The translations under genes were made by a program, and so were the position numbers. Under the pieces are notes generated by a model. It saw nothing but the letters and a program-made list of their open reading frames with translations. It had not been told where the DNA came from and did not search any database. Shown in pieces: positions 1 to 11,298 of a stretch of 64,000 nucleotides of DNA; the first letter of the stretch is position 1, and each line of letters opens with the position of its first letter. Source of the stretch: Planctomycetaceae bacterium (GTDB lineage Bacteria > Planctomycetota > Planctomycetia > Planctomycetales > Planctomycetaceae); assembly GCA_021732995.1 (NCBI GenBank), contig JAKFWA010000086.1:171975-235974 (forward strand). Direction: 5' to 3'.

Positions 1-426
1 GCTCCTGTCGCTGATCCGAAAGAACTCGGTGACTACGACGCGATCATCTTTGGCAGTCCGACTCGCTTCGGAAACATGACGGCGCAGATGCGCAACTTCC
101 TCGACCAGACCGGCGGCTTGTGGGTGAAGGGTGCCCTGGTCGGCAAAGTGGCGGGCGTCTTCACCAGCACCGGAACGGGTGGCGGCAACGAGAGCACGAT
201 CATCTCGTTCGCGACGACTCTGATTCATCACGGCATGATCTTCGTCGGCTTGCCGTATTCTTGTCCCGAACTGGCTGACATCAGCGAACTCAAGGGCGGT
301 TCACCTTGGGGCGCGGCGACCATCGCCGGCGCTGATGGATCTCGCCAGCCAAGCGAGAAAGAACTCGCCCAGGCGCGATTCCAAGGTAAGCACGTTGCGC
401 AGATCGCCGCCAAGCTGAAAGGATAG
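1..426 (+). CDS. wrbA: NAD(P)H:quinone oxidoreductase WrbA, 3' part
   Basis: This is the C-terminal portion of a flavodoxin-fold protein of the WrbA family, cytoplasmic FMN enzymes that reduce quinones by two electrons using NAD(P)H. The reading frame is open from the first base of the window, so the start lies upstream and about 142 residues are visible. Characteristic WrbA segments are GSPTRFGNM, the FLDQTGGLW stretch, the [11 protein letters not shown] loop that contacts FMN, and the [11 protein letters not shown] region, followed by the usual helical end ([16 protein letters not shown]). It ends normally at TAG. The next gene (a sirtuin) is convergent and separated by a strong hairpin. 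Identification is firm; the physiological substrate is not shown by sequence. Confidence 0.93.
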   Translation, partial: APVADPKELGDYDAIIFGSPTRFGNMTAQMRNFLDQTGGLWVKGALVGKVAGVFTSTGTGGGNESTIISFATTLIHHGMIFVGLPYSCPELADISELKGGSPWGAATIAGADGSRQPSEKELAQARFQGKHVAQIAAKLKG

Positions 427-456
427 TGGGCCGTCGAACTGGGATGAGAAGTAAGC

Positions 457-493
457 CGGACAATCCTGTCCGGCTGTCGGACAGGATTGTCCG
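457..493. terminator. Perfect 16-bp inverted repeat between convergent genes
   Basis: Positions 457-472 and 478-493 are exact reverse complements around a 5-nt loop. Each arm is itself partly palindromic (CGGACA...TGTCCG). It lies between the wrbA stop and the sirtuin stop, so it could terminate transcription from both sides. There is no clear T-tract, so it may instead be a dispersed intergenic palindrome of REP type. Confidence 0.6.
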
Positions 494-510
494 ACCTACA
501 GACCTGCATC

Positions 511-1293
511 TCAGGCACTTTTGGTTTCCGCTCGCTCAACGGCCTCAAAGAAGGCACCCAGCGGTGCGTTGACGACCATGCGGGCGATGCTGTCCAGCGG
601 CGTCGCATCGCGGTTCACGATCACCAGCCGAGCACCGCCATCGCGGGCGATGCGCGGCAAACCGGCAGCGGGTTGAACGACGAGGGATGATCCCAACGCC
701 AGAAACAACTGGCAGGCTTGAGACCACTCGATAGCGGCTTCGACGACGTCTTCCGGCAGCGCCTGACCGAAGGAAACGGTGGCGTGCTTCAGCTTGCCGC
801 CGCACTGCGGACAATCGGGAACCTTGTTGAGTTCCACAAACTGCTGCACCCATTTGTCGGCGACGTCTCGCCACGAGCAATTCAGGCAGGCAATCTGGCG
901 AGCCGTGCCATGCAGTTCCAGAACCTGCTGGCTGCCGGCAAGTTGATGCAGGCCGTCGATATTTTGGGTGATGACTCCTCGCAGGCGCTTGGTCTGCTCC
1001 CAGCGTGACAACGTGAGATGAGTGATATTGGGGCTGGCCGCGATGAAGTCGCGATGAGCTTCCGCTTTCTGACGCCAGTACTCGTGGCGGGCACTGGCGC
1101 TGGCGATGAATTCGTCAAAGTAGACGGTGCGATTCTTTGCCCACACACCTCCCGGTGAGCGGAAGTCGGGAATACCGCTTTCCGTGCTGATTCCTGCGCC
1201 CGTGAAAGCAACCGTTGATGTGGCCTCATTGTGCCATTCGACGAATTGAGCCGCCGCTTGGTCGAGTTGATCCGCATTGAATCGGAGAGGCAT
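511..1293 (-). CDS. Sir2-family NAD-dependent protein deacylase
   Basis: A 260-residue sirtuin, predicted to remove acyl groups from lysine side chains in the cytoplasm with consumption of NAD+. Visible motifs in order are the NAD-binding GAGIS (residues 32-36) followed by GIPDFRSPGG, the TQNIDGLH segment, the catalytic-His motif LELHG, and a zinc ribbon made of CLNC and CPQC pairs. The later GSSL and IVNRD motifs of the Rossmann fold are also present. Length is typical for a bacterial CobB-like enzyme. It is a single gene, convergent with wrbA. The ATG at 1293 is the only good start. Targets and acyl preference cannot be judged from the sequence. Confidence 0.93.
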   Translation of the reverse strand: MPLRFNADQLDQAAAQFVEWHNEATSTVAFTGAGISTESGIPDFRSPGGVWAKNRTVYFDEFIASASARHEYWRQKAEAHRDFIAASPNITHLTLSRWEQTKRLRGVITQNIDGLHQLAGSQQVLELHGTARQIACLNCSWRDVADKWVQQFVELNKVPDCPQCGGKLKHATVSFGQALPEDVVEAAIEWSQACQLFLALGSSLVVQPAAGLPRIARDGGARLVIVNRDATPLDSIARMVVNAPLGAFFEAVERAETKSA

Positions 1294-1350
1294 CGGCGAT
1301 CTCCCTGTTTCTCGACTCCGACACTCAATCTGGCGAAGAGTTCAGTCCAC

Positions 1351-1406
1351 CAAAAAGAAAACGGCACTGATCTTCACTGTTTGTAGCAGCGAAGATCAGT
1401 GCCGTT
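1351..1406 (-). terminator. Intrinsic terminator after the cytochrome/WD40 gene
   Basis: A perfect 16-bp stem (1360-1375 with 1391-1406) and a 15-nt loop lie 30 bases downstream of the minus-strand stop at 1436. Read on the minus strand, the stem is followed by a T-rich run (complement of 1351-1360). Stem plus T-tract makes this a convincing rho-independent terminator. Confidence 0.8.
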
Positions 1407-1435
1407 CAGAGTTCCTGAAGTCGGGCGAACCCGCG

Positions 1436-4111
1436 TTATGCCGCCTTCGGCTGGCGGAAGGCGTCAACCTCCTGCTGCATTTGGGTCAATGCCGCGCGAG
1501 CCTGTTCTGCAGTCTGCTTGGCTTGAGCGACCTTGTCTGCGACAGGCTTCATGGCCGCTTGCTTGGCTGCGACGACTTCGTTGGCTTTGGCCACCAGAGT
1601 CTTGGCTTCAACGAGCTTCGGTTCGACTGCAGCCACTGCTGCCGTCGCCACTTCCAGTTCTTTGGCATAGTTCGCCAGCTGCGTCTTGCCGTCCGCCACG
1701 ACCTTGGTGTTGTTATCCAGAGAGGTCTTCAACTGAGCGGCAGCCGCAGCCAGATCCTTATCGTTCGGCATCAACGCGGCGGCAGCAGCGGCCTTATCGC
1801 CGGCATCCTTCAGAGCTGGCAGAGCTGCTTCAGTGTCGGTGACGGTCTTCATCAGAGCATCACGCTGAGCGGTCACGGTCGCCAGCTTCTGCTTGGCTTC
1901 GTTCACTGCGGCCGTTGCTGTTGTTTCGACCTGTTGAGCTTTCGTGACTTCTGCTTGAGCGGCCGCCATGTCCTGCTGCATCTTGCCGAGTTCACCGTTG
2001 ACCTGCTCGAAAGCTGCAACGACCTGATTGACTTCAGCTTCCTTGATGCGGAAGGCAGCCAGCTTGGCCGCGAACGCGATCTCGGCAGTCCAGCGATTCA
2101 CATCGCCTTGCGTTGCTGCCAAGGCGGCATTCGCCTGATCGAGAGCCGTCTTCGCCGCGGCAACTTTCTGCTGCTCAGCGGTTTGAGCTGCGGTCAGTGC
2201 CTCGACCTGCTTCTTGGTGGCGTCGATGCCAACTTTGTAATCAGCGATCAGCTTCTCGTTAGCGGCGGTTGCTTCTTGAGCTGCCTTCAGGCGAGCTGCT
2301 TCATCCGTCGCCACCTTCGTGTTGGTGATCAGAGTGGTTTCGCGAGCGGTCGTGATCGCTTTCAGTTGATTCAACACGGCCACCAGTTCGGCATCGCCGG
2401 GAGCCTTGGTGCTAGAGTCCGCCGCCTTCGCGACAGCTTCCTTCAGACCGGGGACTACGGGTGTCAGAGCCGCGACAACTTTGTTTGCGGCGTCCAGCTT
2501 ACCCATCGCGTCGGTGGCGGTCGCTTTGGCCTCGGTCAACTTCGTCGCAGCCGCTTGTTCTTGTTGAGTGAGTTCGACCACCTTCTTCTGATTAGCGTCG
2601 AGGTTGGCCATCACTTGCTTCAGGGCGGCATCGGCAGCGACATAGCCATCGTTCGCCTGCTTCTGCATGCCTTGCACACGGCCCAGTTCGGTATTGGCCA
2701 GAGCCAGCCTGCTTTCGAGTGTCGGAGGATTGGTCGAAAGCTCGCCCACGCGAGCACCATCGGCCGCGTTCCAGACTCGCACCAGGCCCGTGTAGTCGCC
2801 TGCAATGACTCGCTTGGTTTCGTCGCAGAACGTGACCTGCAGAGCGAGATCGTTGAAAGGTTCAAAGCTGCGAACGGCAGCTCCGTCCTGATTCCACAGC
2901 TTTGTAGTACGGTCGCGACCGGTACTGACGATCTGGTCGTCGCGCGTAAACGAGATCGAGGACGCACCAACTCCGTGAGCACCCCAGCTCTTGAGCTGGT
3001 TGCCGTTTTCCAGTTCCCAGGTGCGGATCGTGGTGTCTTCGCTGCAGGAGGCGAGGACGTTGGAATCCTTGCGCCAGGCGAAGCCAGTGATTGCAGCGGT
3101 GTGACCTCGCATGGCGAGATACTCACGGCCGGTCTCGGCTTCCCACACGAACACGCCGCCGTTGCGGTCGCCAGTTGCGAAGAGAACGCCGTCAGGGCTG
3201 AAGCTGACGGCGGTCACCCAGTCCGTGTGCTTCTTCATTTCGAACAGCTTCTCGCCAGTCGAGGTCGAGTAAACCCGCACCATGCGGGACGGTCCGCCGA
3301 GCACGATGTATTTCTGGTCGGCGCTGATGTCGGCACCGAGGACTTCGTCAGTCTCATCACCAACTTCGATCACGCGGTCGCCGGTCTTGATGTTCCAAAC
3401 GACGACCTTGCCGAGATCAGCACCCTTACCGCCACCGGCCAGTAGGAGTTGGCCGCTGCGGCTGAACTTCAGCGTGCGAGCAACGCCTTCCGGAAAGGGC
3501 AGGACGCCTGCTAGTTGCAGCGTCTGAGTGTTGTAGAGCAGCACTTGTCGCTGACCTGACACGGCCACCAGTGGAGACCAAGGATTCGTTCCCAGCGCGG
3601 TCACAGCAGTGGTTGTGGGAGTAACGACGGGCGGTTGCAACGCCAGTCGTTGCGGCATCGGAGCCGGGCCTTCGGGGCGACCGTTCGGAGCGAACGACAG
3701 AGACAACTCCATCTTCGCTTTCTTCTTGATGACTGCGGTACTGGCTTTGGTCTCCAGCGCTCCGCCATCAATCCATTTCTTGATTACCGCCAGCATCTCG
3801 GGCGGCAGCTTGTCGGAATTCGGAGGCATGTAGGGCTGAGCCTGATGGCTCACCACGGCGTACAACCGGCTGCCATCGCCATCACCACCGTCAATAACCT
3901 GTCCCGAACTTCCACCCTGCATGGCGGACGTGAAGTTCGTCAGATCGAGGCCGCCGCTCTTCTTGTCCGAGTTATGGCAAGCGAAACACTTAGCTCGGAA
4001 GATCGGCTGCACGTGATCGGCGTAGGTGACTTTGTTGTCATCTTGACCCTGAACCGCCGATGCTGACGCCACAGCGGATAACAGGACCGCAAGGAAAGCT
4101 TTATTACGCAT
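1436..4111 (-). CDS. Exported PSCyt1-type cytochrome with WD40 repeats and a long coiled coil
   Basis: An 891-residue protein. I take the ATG at 4111 as start because it begins directly with a signal peptide (MRNKAFLAVLLSAV...VQGQ); an upstream start at 4159 would bury it. Residues about 28-120 match the planctomycete cytochrome C (PSCyt1) domain, with one c-type haem motif CFACH (C42, C45, H46) and MPPNSDKLP near its end. About residues 190-465 hold WD40-type repeats (for example VTAVSFSPDGVLFATGDRNGGVFVWE). The remaining 400 or so residues are Ala/Lys/Glu/Gln-rich and predicted coiled coil. Likely periplasmic or surface-located; electron partner unknown. It is the last gene of a minus-strand series of envelope proteins and has its own terminator. 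Confidence 0.85.
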   Translation of the reverse strand: MRNKAFLAVLLSAVASASAVQGQDDNKVTYADHVQPIFRAKCFACHNSDKKSGGLDLTNFTSAMQGGSSGQVIDGGDGDGSRLYAVVSHQAQPYMPPNSDKLPPEMLAVIKKWIDGGALETKASTAVIKKKAKMELSLSFAPNGRPEGPAPMPQRLALQPPVVTPTTTAVTALGTNPWSPLVAVSGQRQVLLYNTQTLQLAGVLPFPEGVARTLKFSRSGQLLLAGGGKGADLGKVVVWNIKTGDRVIEVGDETDEVLGADISADQKYIVLGGPSRMVRVYSTSTGEKLFEMKKHTDWVTAVSFSPDGVLFATGDRNGGVFVWEAETGREYLAMRGHTAAITGFAWRKDSNVLASCSEDTTIRTWELENGNQLKSWGAHGVGASSISFTRDDQIVSTGRDRTTKLWNQDGAAVRSFEPFNDLALQVTFCDETKRVIAGDYTGLVRVWNAADGARVGELSTNPPTLESRLALANTELGRVQGMQKQANDGYVAADAALKQVMANLDANQKKVVELTQQEQAAATKLTEAKATATDAMGKLDAANKVVAALTPVVPGLKEAVAKAADSSTKAPGDAELVAVLNQLKAITTARETTLITNTKVATDEAARLKAAQEATAANEKLIADYKVGIDATKKQVEALTAAQTAEQQKVAAAKTALDQANAALAATQGDVNRWTAEIAFAAKLAAFRIKEAEVNQVVAAFEQVNGELGKMQQDMAAAQAEVTKAQQVETTATAAVNEAKQKLATVTAQRDALMKTVTDTEAALPALKDAGDKAAAAAALMPNDKDLAAAAAQLKTSLDNNTKVVADGKTQLANYAKELEVATAAVAAVEPKLVEAKTLVAKANEVVAAKQAAMKPVADKVAQAKQTAEQARAALTQMQQEVDAFRQPKAA

Positions 4112-4203
4112 GTGATGCACTCGAAAGACGAGGTTAGTTAGCAGAAGTGGGGTAGGCACGAGCGTTGTGATCTGGTCTTTAATGCTTCAACAGACTGAGT
4201 TTA

Positions 4204-4235
4204 CAAGGTGCCACTGGAGAGCCAGTGGCACCTTG
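4204..4235 (-). terminator. Hairpin after the DUF1549/DUF1553 gene
   Basis: A perfect 14-bp inverted repeat (4204-4217 and 4222-4235) with a 4-nt loop lies 21 bases past the stop codon of the gene at 4256-6685. No T-tract follows on the minus strand, so termination is plausible but unproven. The sequence (GGTGCCACTGG core) may also be a dispersed intergenic repeat. Confidence 0.55.
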
Positions 4236-4255
4236 ATTTCGATGTTCTCGCCGTC

Positions 4256-6685
<2,430 letters not shown>

Positions 6686-6771
6686 ATTTAAGTCCTTGAA
6701 GCGGATTTGTTTTGAGTGTCTTACGAAGTCGCATCAGGTCGGCCGCATTCCAGCGCGTGACGGCCGATCGG

Positions 6772-9216
6772 CTACTTGCCTTCTTGCTTCGCTTTATCGA
6801 GTCGTAACTGCTCCAGCCGTGTGAGGCGTCGAGCAGGAGGGGCTGCTGCCGGTGCTGCTGGTGCGGGAGCCGCTTGAGCGGTCGGCATCGGCGCCGCAGG
6901 CTTTGGCGCTTCGACCTTCGGAGGCAGTGGCGCATCGACTCGCAATTCCGTGCCACCGACGTTGTGCACGACCATTTCGCCGTTCATCGGAATCGTGATC
7001 TGCGCGAAGACGGTGCCGTGACGACCGACCGGTGTGTCCTTCTCGGTCTTCACTTTGAAGACCACTTCCTTGGCTTCCTTGTTGAAGGTCACTGCTTCCG
7101 CGACGGCCTTGTTCGGCAGGCCGAACACGCGAGCCGTTGCATCGCCTTCGAACGGTTTCTTCTGATCCAGCTTGCAAACGATCTCAGTTTCCTGACCCTG
7201 CTCGCAGGCAGTGCGATTCAGAGCGAACAGGACGAAGTGCTCGGAGATCTCAATCGGTACCAGTTGAGATGCCGAATAGGCAACGCCACCGACATCCGCT
7301 TGTCCCAGCACGAAGATCTTCCACGGCCCAACGGCCGCATTGCCCGCCGCATTGATCGTATAAATGCCTTCTGTCTGACCTTCAGGAATCGTGATAGAAG
7401 GCGGAGCACCAACTCCTGGAGGAGCGAACGGGAAGGTCACGGTTACCGGAGCTTTGAAGTCTGGCTTACGTTCGACCACGACCTTCAGCGAGAGCGAGCC
7501 GTCCTTAGCCAGCGGAACCTTCGGCGGCACGACATCTACTTTGAAGGGCAGTTCGTCAACGACGGCGATCGGCAGGCGATTCACCGTCTTGCCGACGTAC
7601 AGCGACTGGCCGGGTTCGGCGACGACGAAGTCGGCGAAGTTGCTGAAGCCGCCACTGATCTTCTGGTTGGGGTCTTCGTGACGAGCGAGGAAGTCAAACA
7701 ACCCGCCGTTCAGCGGAGCGTCCGCAGCGACTTCGAAGACCACCGGCATTTGCGACATGTTGGCTGGCATCGGGTCTGCGTGCATCTTCATGCCTTGCGG
7801 CAGAGCGGATGGTTCCAGCACCAGCGGTCCGCCAAAGTTGGTTCGACCCGCGTTGATGATGGCTCCGAAACGATTGTTCTTGGCCACGTAGATTTGCTGG
7901 CGATACTGGCCGTAACGCTCCTGACGAGGAATGTTGAGGGCTAGTGAGGCGACAACCGGCTGGAATTCGACGCGATAGACGAAGTCCGGTCCGCCGCGCT
8001 TCAGGTGGTCGGTGACGGAGAGGTAGTAATCGCCGTCAGCCGGAACGCTGAAGCGGAAGTAGCTGTCCGGGCCGCGAGCGTCGTCGTTGGAGACGATGCC
8101 GCCGCCTTGAGCGTTGTAGACGACCATGACCGGATCGATCGCGGAACGGATGCGACGACCGTAGCACTCGACTTCGTAGACTTGCCCCTTAGTCGCGGTG
8201 AACTTGAAGAAGTCGATATCACCCTTCTCCTGCAGAATGCCGTTGAAGGCGTTCGGCAGAGCGGCTGGCGATGCTTGTTGAATCGCGTTGTTCGGCTCAG
8301 CTTCCAGAGAGTTATCCGAGGTGCTCAGGCGGAAGACGTTGGACGATGGGGCCCATGCGTTGTCAGTGCCTGCGAGGACACCGTAGTCGGGATCAACTTG
8401 AGCGGGCAGAGCGAACTTTTGGGCGAAATCGCCAGCGGCGTCGCCGATGAACTTCACTTCCACTTCGGAACCGATCTTGCCGCCGGCAGGGTAGACCGCA
8501 GTCGGACGGGGAAACGTGCCGACGTGCAGGCGGTAGTTGCAGGCGCCGTTGCCGCCGTAGGCGCTCTCACGAACTTCGATGATGTACTTGCCGTCTTCCG
8601 GTGCGACGGCCGAGGTGACGGCGTCCTGAATCACCAGTGGTGAATCGTCAGCCGCCGCCAGTTCGAAACGCTTGGCATCCAGAATTGCGACATACGGATC
8701 GAACAGCGTCGTGCCGAGTCGCATGGCTTCGACTTCGACGGCGATCCGCTGACCCTTCTTGGCTTCGACGACGTAGTAGTCAACGTCTTCGCTCTGCACG
8801 ATGCCGTTCACCGTCACGTTCAGAGGAATGGCTTGCGGCACCGCAAATTCGCTGTTGGGTTCTTTTTCCTCCGCGACGGGCAGGTAGCCGACCCAGAACG
8901 TGCGATAGTCCGAGATGCCGCTCTTGGTTCGTACTTGAGCGACGTGCTCGCCGATCCGGGCTTCAGGGCCGACGGCAACGGTCGCTTTGAAAGCGTTCGC
9001 ATTGACCGGTTCCAGCTTCGTGACTTTGAAGCCCGGCGTGTAGAAGAAGATCTCTTCCGCATCAGCCAGTTGCGAGCCACTGAAGGTCAGGACGGTTTCC
9101 ACGCCACGCTGACACCCGCGCGGCATGATGGAGTTGAGTCGGGGGGAAGCAGCCATGCTGACGGCGGTGGAGCACATCAGGAGAACTGCCAGTGCGAGAG
9201 ATCGGAAACGAGCCAT
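6772..9216 (-). CDS. Exported PPC-domain protein
   Basis: An 814-residue secreted protein with a signal peptide ending near ...TAVSMAA. The N-terminal 100 residues look like an IPT/TIG-type beta sandwich (LNSIMPRGCQRGVETVLTFSGSQL). Two bacterial pre-peptidase C-terminal (PPC) beta-sandwich domains follow, each begun by the EPN signature: EKEPNSEF (about residue 117) and LEAEPNNA (about residue 304), both with D-x-D-x-F/Y strands. The C-terminal third is beta-rich without a recognised domain and ends in a Pro/Ala-rich linker plus basic tail. No protease active site is seen, so this is probably a binding or structural surface protein. It sits between the DUF1501 gene and the DUF1549/1553 gene; 86 bases separate it from the latter, so the two may be cotranscribed. 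Confidence 0.85.
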   Translation of the reverse strand: MARFRSLALAVLLMCSTAVSMAASPRLNSIMPRGCQRGVETVLTFSGSQLADAEEIFFYTPGFKVTKLEPVNANAFKATVAVGPEARIGEHVAQVRTKSGISDYRTFWVGYLPVAEEKEPNSEFAVPQAIPLNVTVNGIVQSEDVDYYVVEAKKGQRIAVEVEAMRLGTTLFDPYVAILDAKRFELAAADDSPLVIQDAVTSAVAPEDGKYIIEVRESAYGGNGACNYRLHVGTFPRPTAVYPAGGKIGSEVEVKFIGDAAGDFAQKFALPAQVDPDYGVLAGTDNAWAPSSNVFRLSTSDNSLEAEPNNAIQQASPAALPNAFNGILQEKGDIDFFKFTATKGQVYEVECYGRRIRSAIDPVMVVYNAQGGGIVSNDDARGPDSYFRFSVPADGDYYLSVTDHLKRGGPDFVYRVEFQPVVASLALNIPRQERYGQYRQQIYVAKNNRFGAIINAGRTNFGGPLVLEPSALPQGMKMHADPMPANMSQMPVVFEVAADAPLNGGLFDFLARHEDPNQKISGGFSNFADFVVAEPGQSLYVGKTVNRLPIAVVDELPFKVDVVPPKVPLAKDGSLSLKVVVERKPDFKAPVTVTFPFAPPGVGAPPSITIPEGQTEGIYTINAAGNAAVGPWKIFVLGQADVGGVAYSASQLVPIEISEHFVLFALNRTACEQGQETEIVCKLDQKKPFEGDATARVFGLPNKAVAEAVTFNKEAKEVVFKVKTEKDTPVGRHGTVFAQITIPMNGEMVVHNVGGTELRVDAPLPPKVEAPKPAAPMPTAQAAPAPAAPAAAPPARRLTRLEQLRLDKAKQEGK

Positions 9217-9593
9217 AGAGTTCTTCCGAATTCCGAGTGATAGTCAGTCGCAATGAGAGAAAGCCCAGGCGGCAGGTCAGCTACTCGTCGGTAACTGCAC
9301 TCAATTTCCGTAGGCTAACGGACGAAGGCAACCGTGCCTCGATTATGGGATGAAGATCAGACGCGGTGCCTAATCAAAGTTTTGGTGGGATGGTCCTAAT
9401 TGCCTTTCTTGGCAATTCCGTTTCGAGCGACGGTGAGGACGATTTTGGACGATTCGGCGAACATCCCTGTCAAACCGAATGACCACGTCACCCATCCTGC
9501 GGGCGACGCCAAAGCGACTTTTGGGGAGCAAGCCGCTTTGATGATATATGAAGCAGGCCGCATCAAAGGATGCGGCCTGCAAACTGAAAACAC
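9217..9593. other. Intergenic region with promoter potential for the PPC gene
   Basis: This 377-base gap holds no convincing gene. At its right edge is a perfect 12-bp hairpin (9553-9564 with 9569-9580, 4-nt loop) just past the stop of the DUF1501 gene, listed separately. The rest presumably carries the promoter of the minus-strand PPC-domain gene, but no clear -35/-10 pair could be assigned. Confidence 0.5.
9553..9580 (-). terminator. Hairpin after the DUF1501 gene
   Basis: A 12-bp perfect stem with a 4-nt loop, 14 bases beyond the stop codon at 9594. The minus-strand sequence that follows is AT-rich (TTCATATATCAT) rather than a pure T-tract. It could act as a terminator or attenuator separating this gene from the PPC-domain gene. 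Confidence 0.55.
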
Positions 9594-10889
9594 TTAAGCC
9601 AGCAATTCCTTGACGACCTTACCGCCGTCAACGATTTCGATCGGACGATCGCCGGGAGCCATCAGCTCCTTGTCGGCGGTGATACCGATGCAGTTGTAAA
9701 TCGTTGTAGCCCAGTCTTCGACACCCAGCGGGTTGTCTTCGGGTTCGCTCGCGGTGGAGTTCGAAGATCCGTAGACCGTACCGCGCTTGATACCGCCACC
9801 GGCCAGCACAACGCTGAACACTTTCGGCCAGTGATCGCGGCCGGCGGTGCCGTTGATCTTCGGTGTACGACCGAATTCAGAGGCGATGCAGACCAGCGTG
9901 TCCTTGAGCATTCCGCGTTGTTCCAGGTCGTTGATCAGCGCCGCGTAGGCTTGATCGAACGCCGGGACCTGGCTGCGGATGCCGCCGTTGATGTTGTCGT
10001 GCATGTCCCAGCCACCGTAGGTCAGCGTGACAAACCGGCAACCGGCTTCGACCAGGCGGCGAGCCATCAGCATGCGCTGACCGGCTGTGTTGCGACCGTA
10101 CTGATCACGCATCGGGGCTGCTTCAGCCTCGATGTTGAAGGCCTCGCGAGCGGCTGGTGAGCTGATCAGCGAGTAAGCACGATCGTAGAACGTATTCAGG
10201 GCGTTCAGACCGTCGGACTTTTCCTTCGACACGAAGTGGTCGTTGACCTTGTCCAGAATGTTGCGGCGACGGCTGAAGCGGCTGTCGTCGATACCACCCG
10301 GCAGGGCCAGGTCCTGCACGCGGAAGCCGTTCGCGGCGGGGTCAGAACCCAGGCTGAACGGAGCGAACGAGGAACTCAAGTAACCGGTGCCAGCGTATTC
10401 GTTCGGCTGGCTCGGAATGCAGACGTACGGCGGCAGGTTCTTGCGTGGGCCGAGTTCGTGGCTGACCACGCTACCCATGCTCGGATACTGCAGAGCCGGA
10501 CTGGGGCGATAGCCCGTGAACATGTTGTGAGTGCCGCGTTCGTGAGCCGCTTCGCCATGCGTCATCGAACGGCAGATGGTGATCTTGTCCATCACTTGAG
10601 CGGTCTTCGGCAGCATCTCGTTGATGCGAACGCCAGACACGTTGGTTTCGATGGAATTCATCGGCCCGCGGTACTCAATGGGAGCATACGGCTTCGGATC
10701 CCATGTTTCCTGATGAGCGCTGCCACCTGGCAGGTAGATATAGATAACGTTTTTCGCGGTGCCTTCCTTGCTCTCGTAGAACTTCTGGTCGGCCTGAGCC
10801 TGGCGCATGCCAAAGTAATTGGCGAGCGTCAGTCCAATTCCGCCGCAGAAGCCGGCTTGGATGAACCCACGACGGGTTGTGTTGCCCAT
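9594..10889 (-). CDS. DUF1501 protein with twin-arginine leader
   Basis: A 431-residue member of DUF1501, a family with the alkaline phosphatase/sulfatase-like fold that is abundant in Planctomycetota. The N-terminus carries a Tat-type signal (TRRGFIQAGFCGGIGLTLA), indicating export in a folded state. Recognisable family segments are IYLPGGSAHQETWDPKP, CRSMTHGEAAHERGTHNMFTGY, RRLVEAGCRFVTLTYGGWDMHDN and ASEFGRTPKINGTAGRDHWP, whose Asp, His and Glu residues are candidate metal ligands. Enzyme activity is unproven. First gene of the minus-strand envelope-protein series reaching to position 1436. Confidence 0.92.
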   Translation of the reverse strand: MGNTTRRGFIQAGFCGGIGLTLANYFGMRQAQADQKFYESKEGTAKNVIYIYLPGGSAHQETWDPKPYAPIEYRGPMNSIETNVSGVRINEMLPKTAQVMDKITICRSMTHGEAAHERGTHNMFTGYRPSPALQYPSMGSVVSHELGPRKNLPPYVCIPSQPNEYAGTGYLSSSFAPFSLGSDPAANGFRVQDLALPGGIDDSRFSRRRNILDKVNDHFVSKEKSDGLNALNTFYDRAYSLISSPAAREAFNIEAEAAPMRDQYGRNTAGQRMLMARRLVEAGCRFVTLTYGGWDMHDNINGGIRSQVPAFDQAYAALINDLEQRGMLKDTLVCIASEFGRTPKINGTAGRDHWPKVFSVVLAGGGIKRGTVYGSSNSTASEPEDNPLGVEDWATTIYNCIGITADKELMAPGDRPIEIVDGGKVVKELLA

Positions 10890-11298
10890 TCAACGATCTC
10901 CTTGGTGCAAACGAGGGATAGCGAGCAGCTTTGGTGGTTAGAAAAAGGTAAGAAGTCGCAGACTGCGACTGAATCACGCGGGGTAGAGGTAGGCAAGCTA
11001 GGAGGGCACCAGCCAGTCCTTCTCATCGGATCTGATTGATGTAGTGGGTAGGAAACCGCAGAAAGTGCGAGATGTCAAGTACCCAATTACTTTCAGTGTG
11101 GGGAGTTGTGAAGTTCGTAAGGGTGAGGTAACTCTTGCGGATTGCGTCGTCTGCAGTGCCTGTAAGCTAGTTGTGGGCAGAGATTCTGCCTGCAGAGCCA
11201 GTCAAACAGCACCTGTGATATAACTTGGGCGCACAATTCAACCTTCGTCTCATTCTTCGTCGCTGGCAGCCAAATTCTAAAGTCGGACAGACTTCCCC
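10890..11298. other. Divergent intergenic region
   Basis: This 409-base region separates the minus-strand DUF1501 gene from the plus-strand TlpA-like gene and should hold both promoters. It contains a 17-bp palindrome at 10954-10970 (8-bp arms, one central base) about 65 bases upstream of the DUF1501 start. A shorter 6-bp inverted repeat lies at 11176-11190. No clear coding sequence is seen. Confidence 0.5.
10954..10970. promoter_or_regulatory. 17-bp palindrome upstream of the DUF1501 gene
   Basis: The arms AGTCGCAG and CTGCGACT are exact reverse complements around a single A. The position, 65 bases upstream of the start codon at 10889, suits an operator for a dimeric regulator. No regulator gene is adjacent, so the function is a guess. 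Confidence 0.3.

Noticed and set aside
1277..3445. A 722-codon open frame on the plus strand
   Set aside because: It lies antisense to the cytochrome/WD40 gene. Its translation has no domain and is Leu/Arg/Cys/Ser-skewed, as expected from reading a GC-biased gene backwards.
9400..9597. A 65-codon plus-strand frame in the gap before the DUF1501 gene
   Set aside because: It ends inside the DUF1501 terminator hairpin and has no ribosome-binding site.
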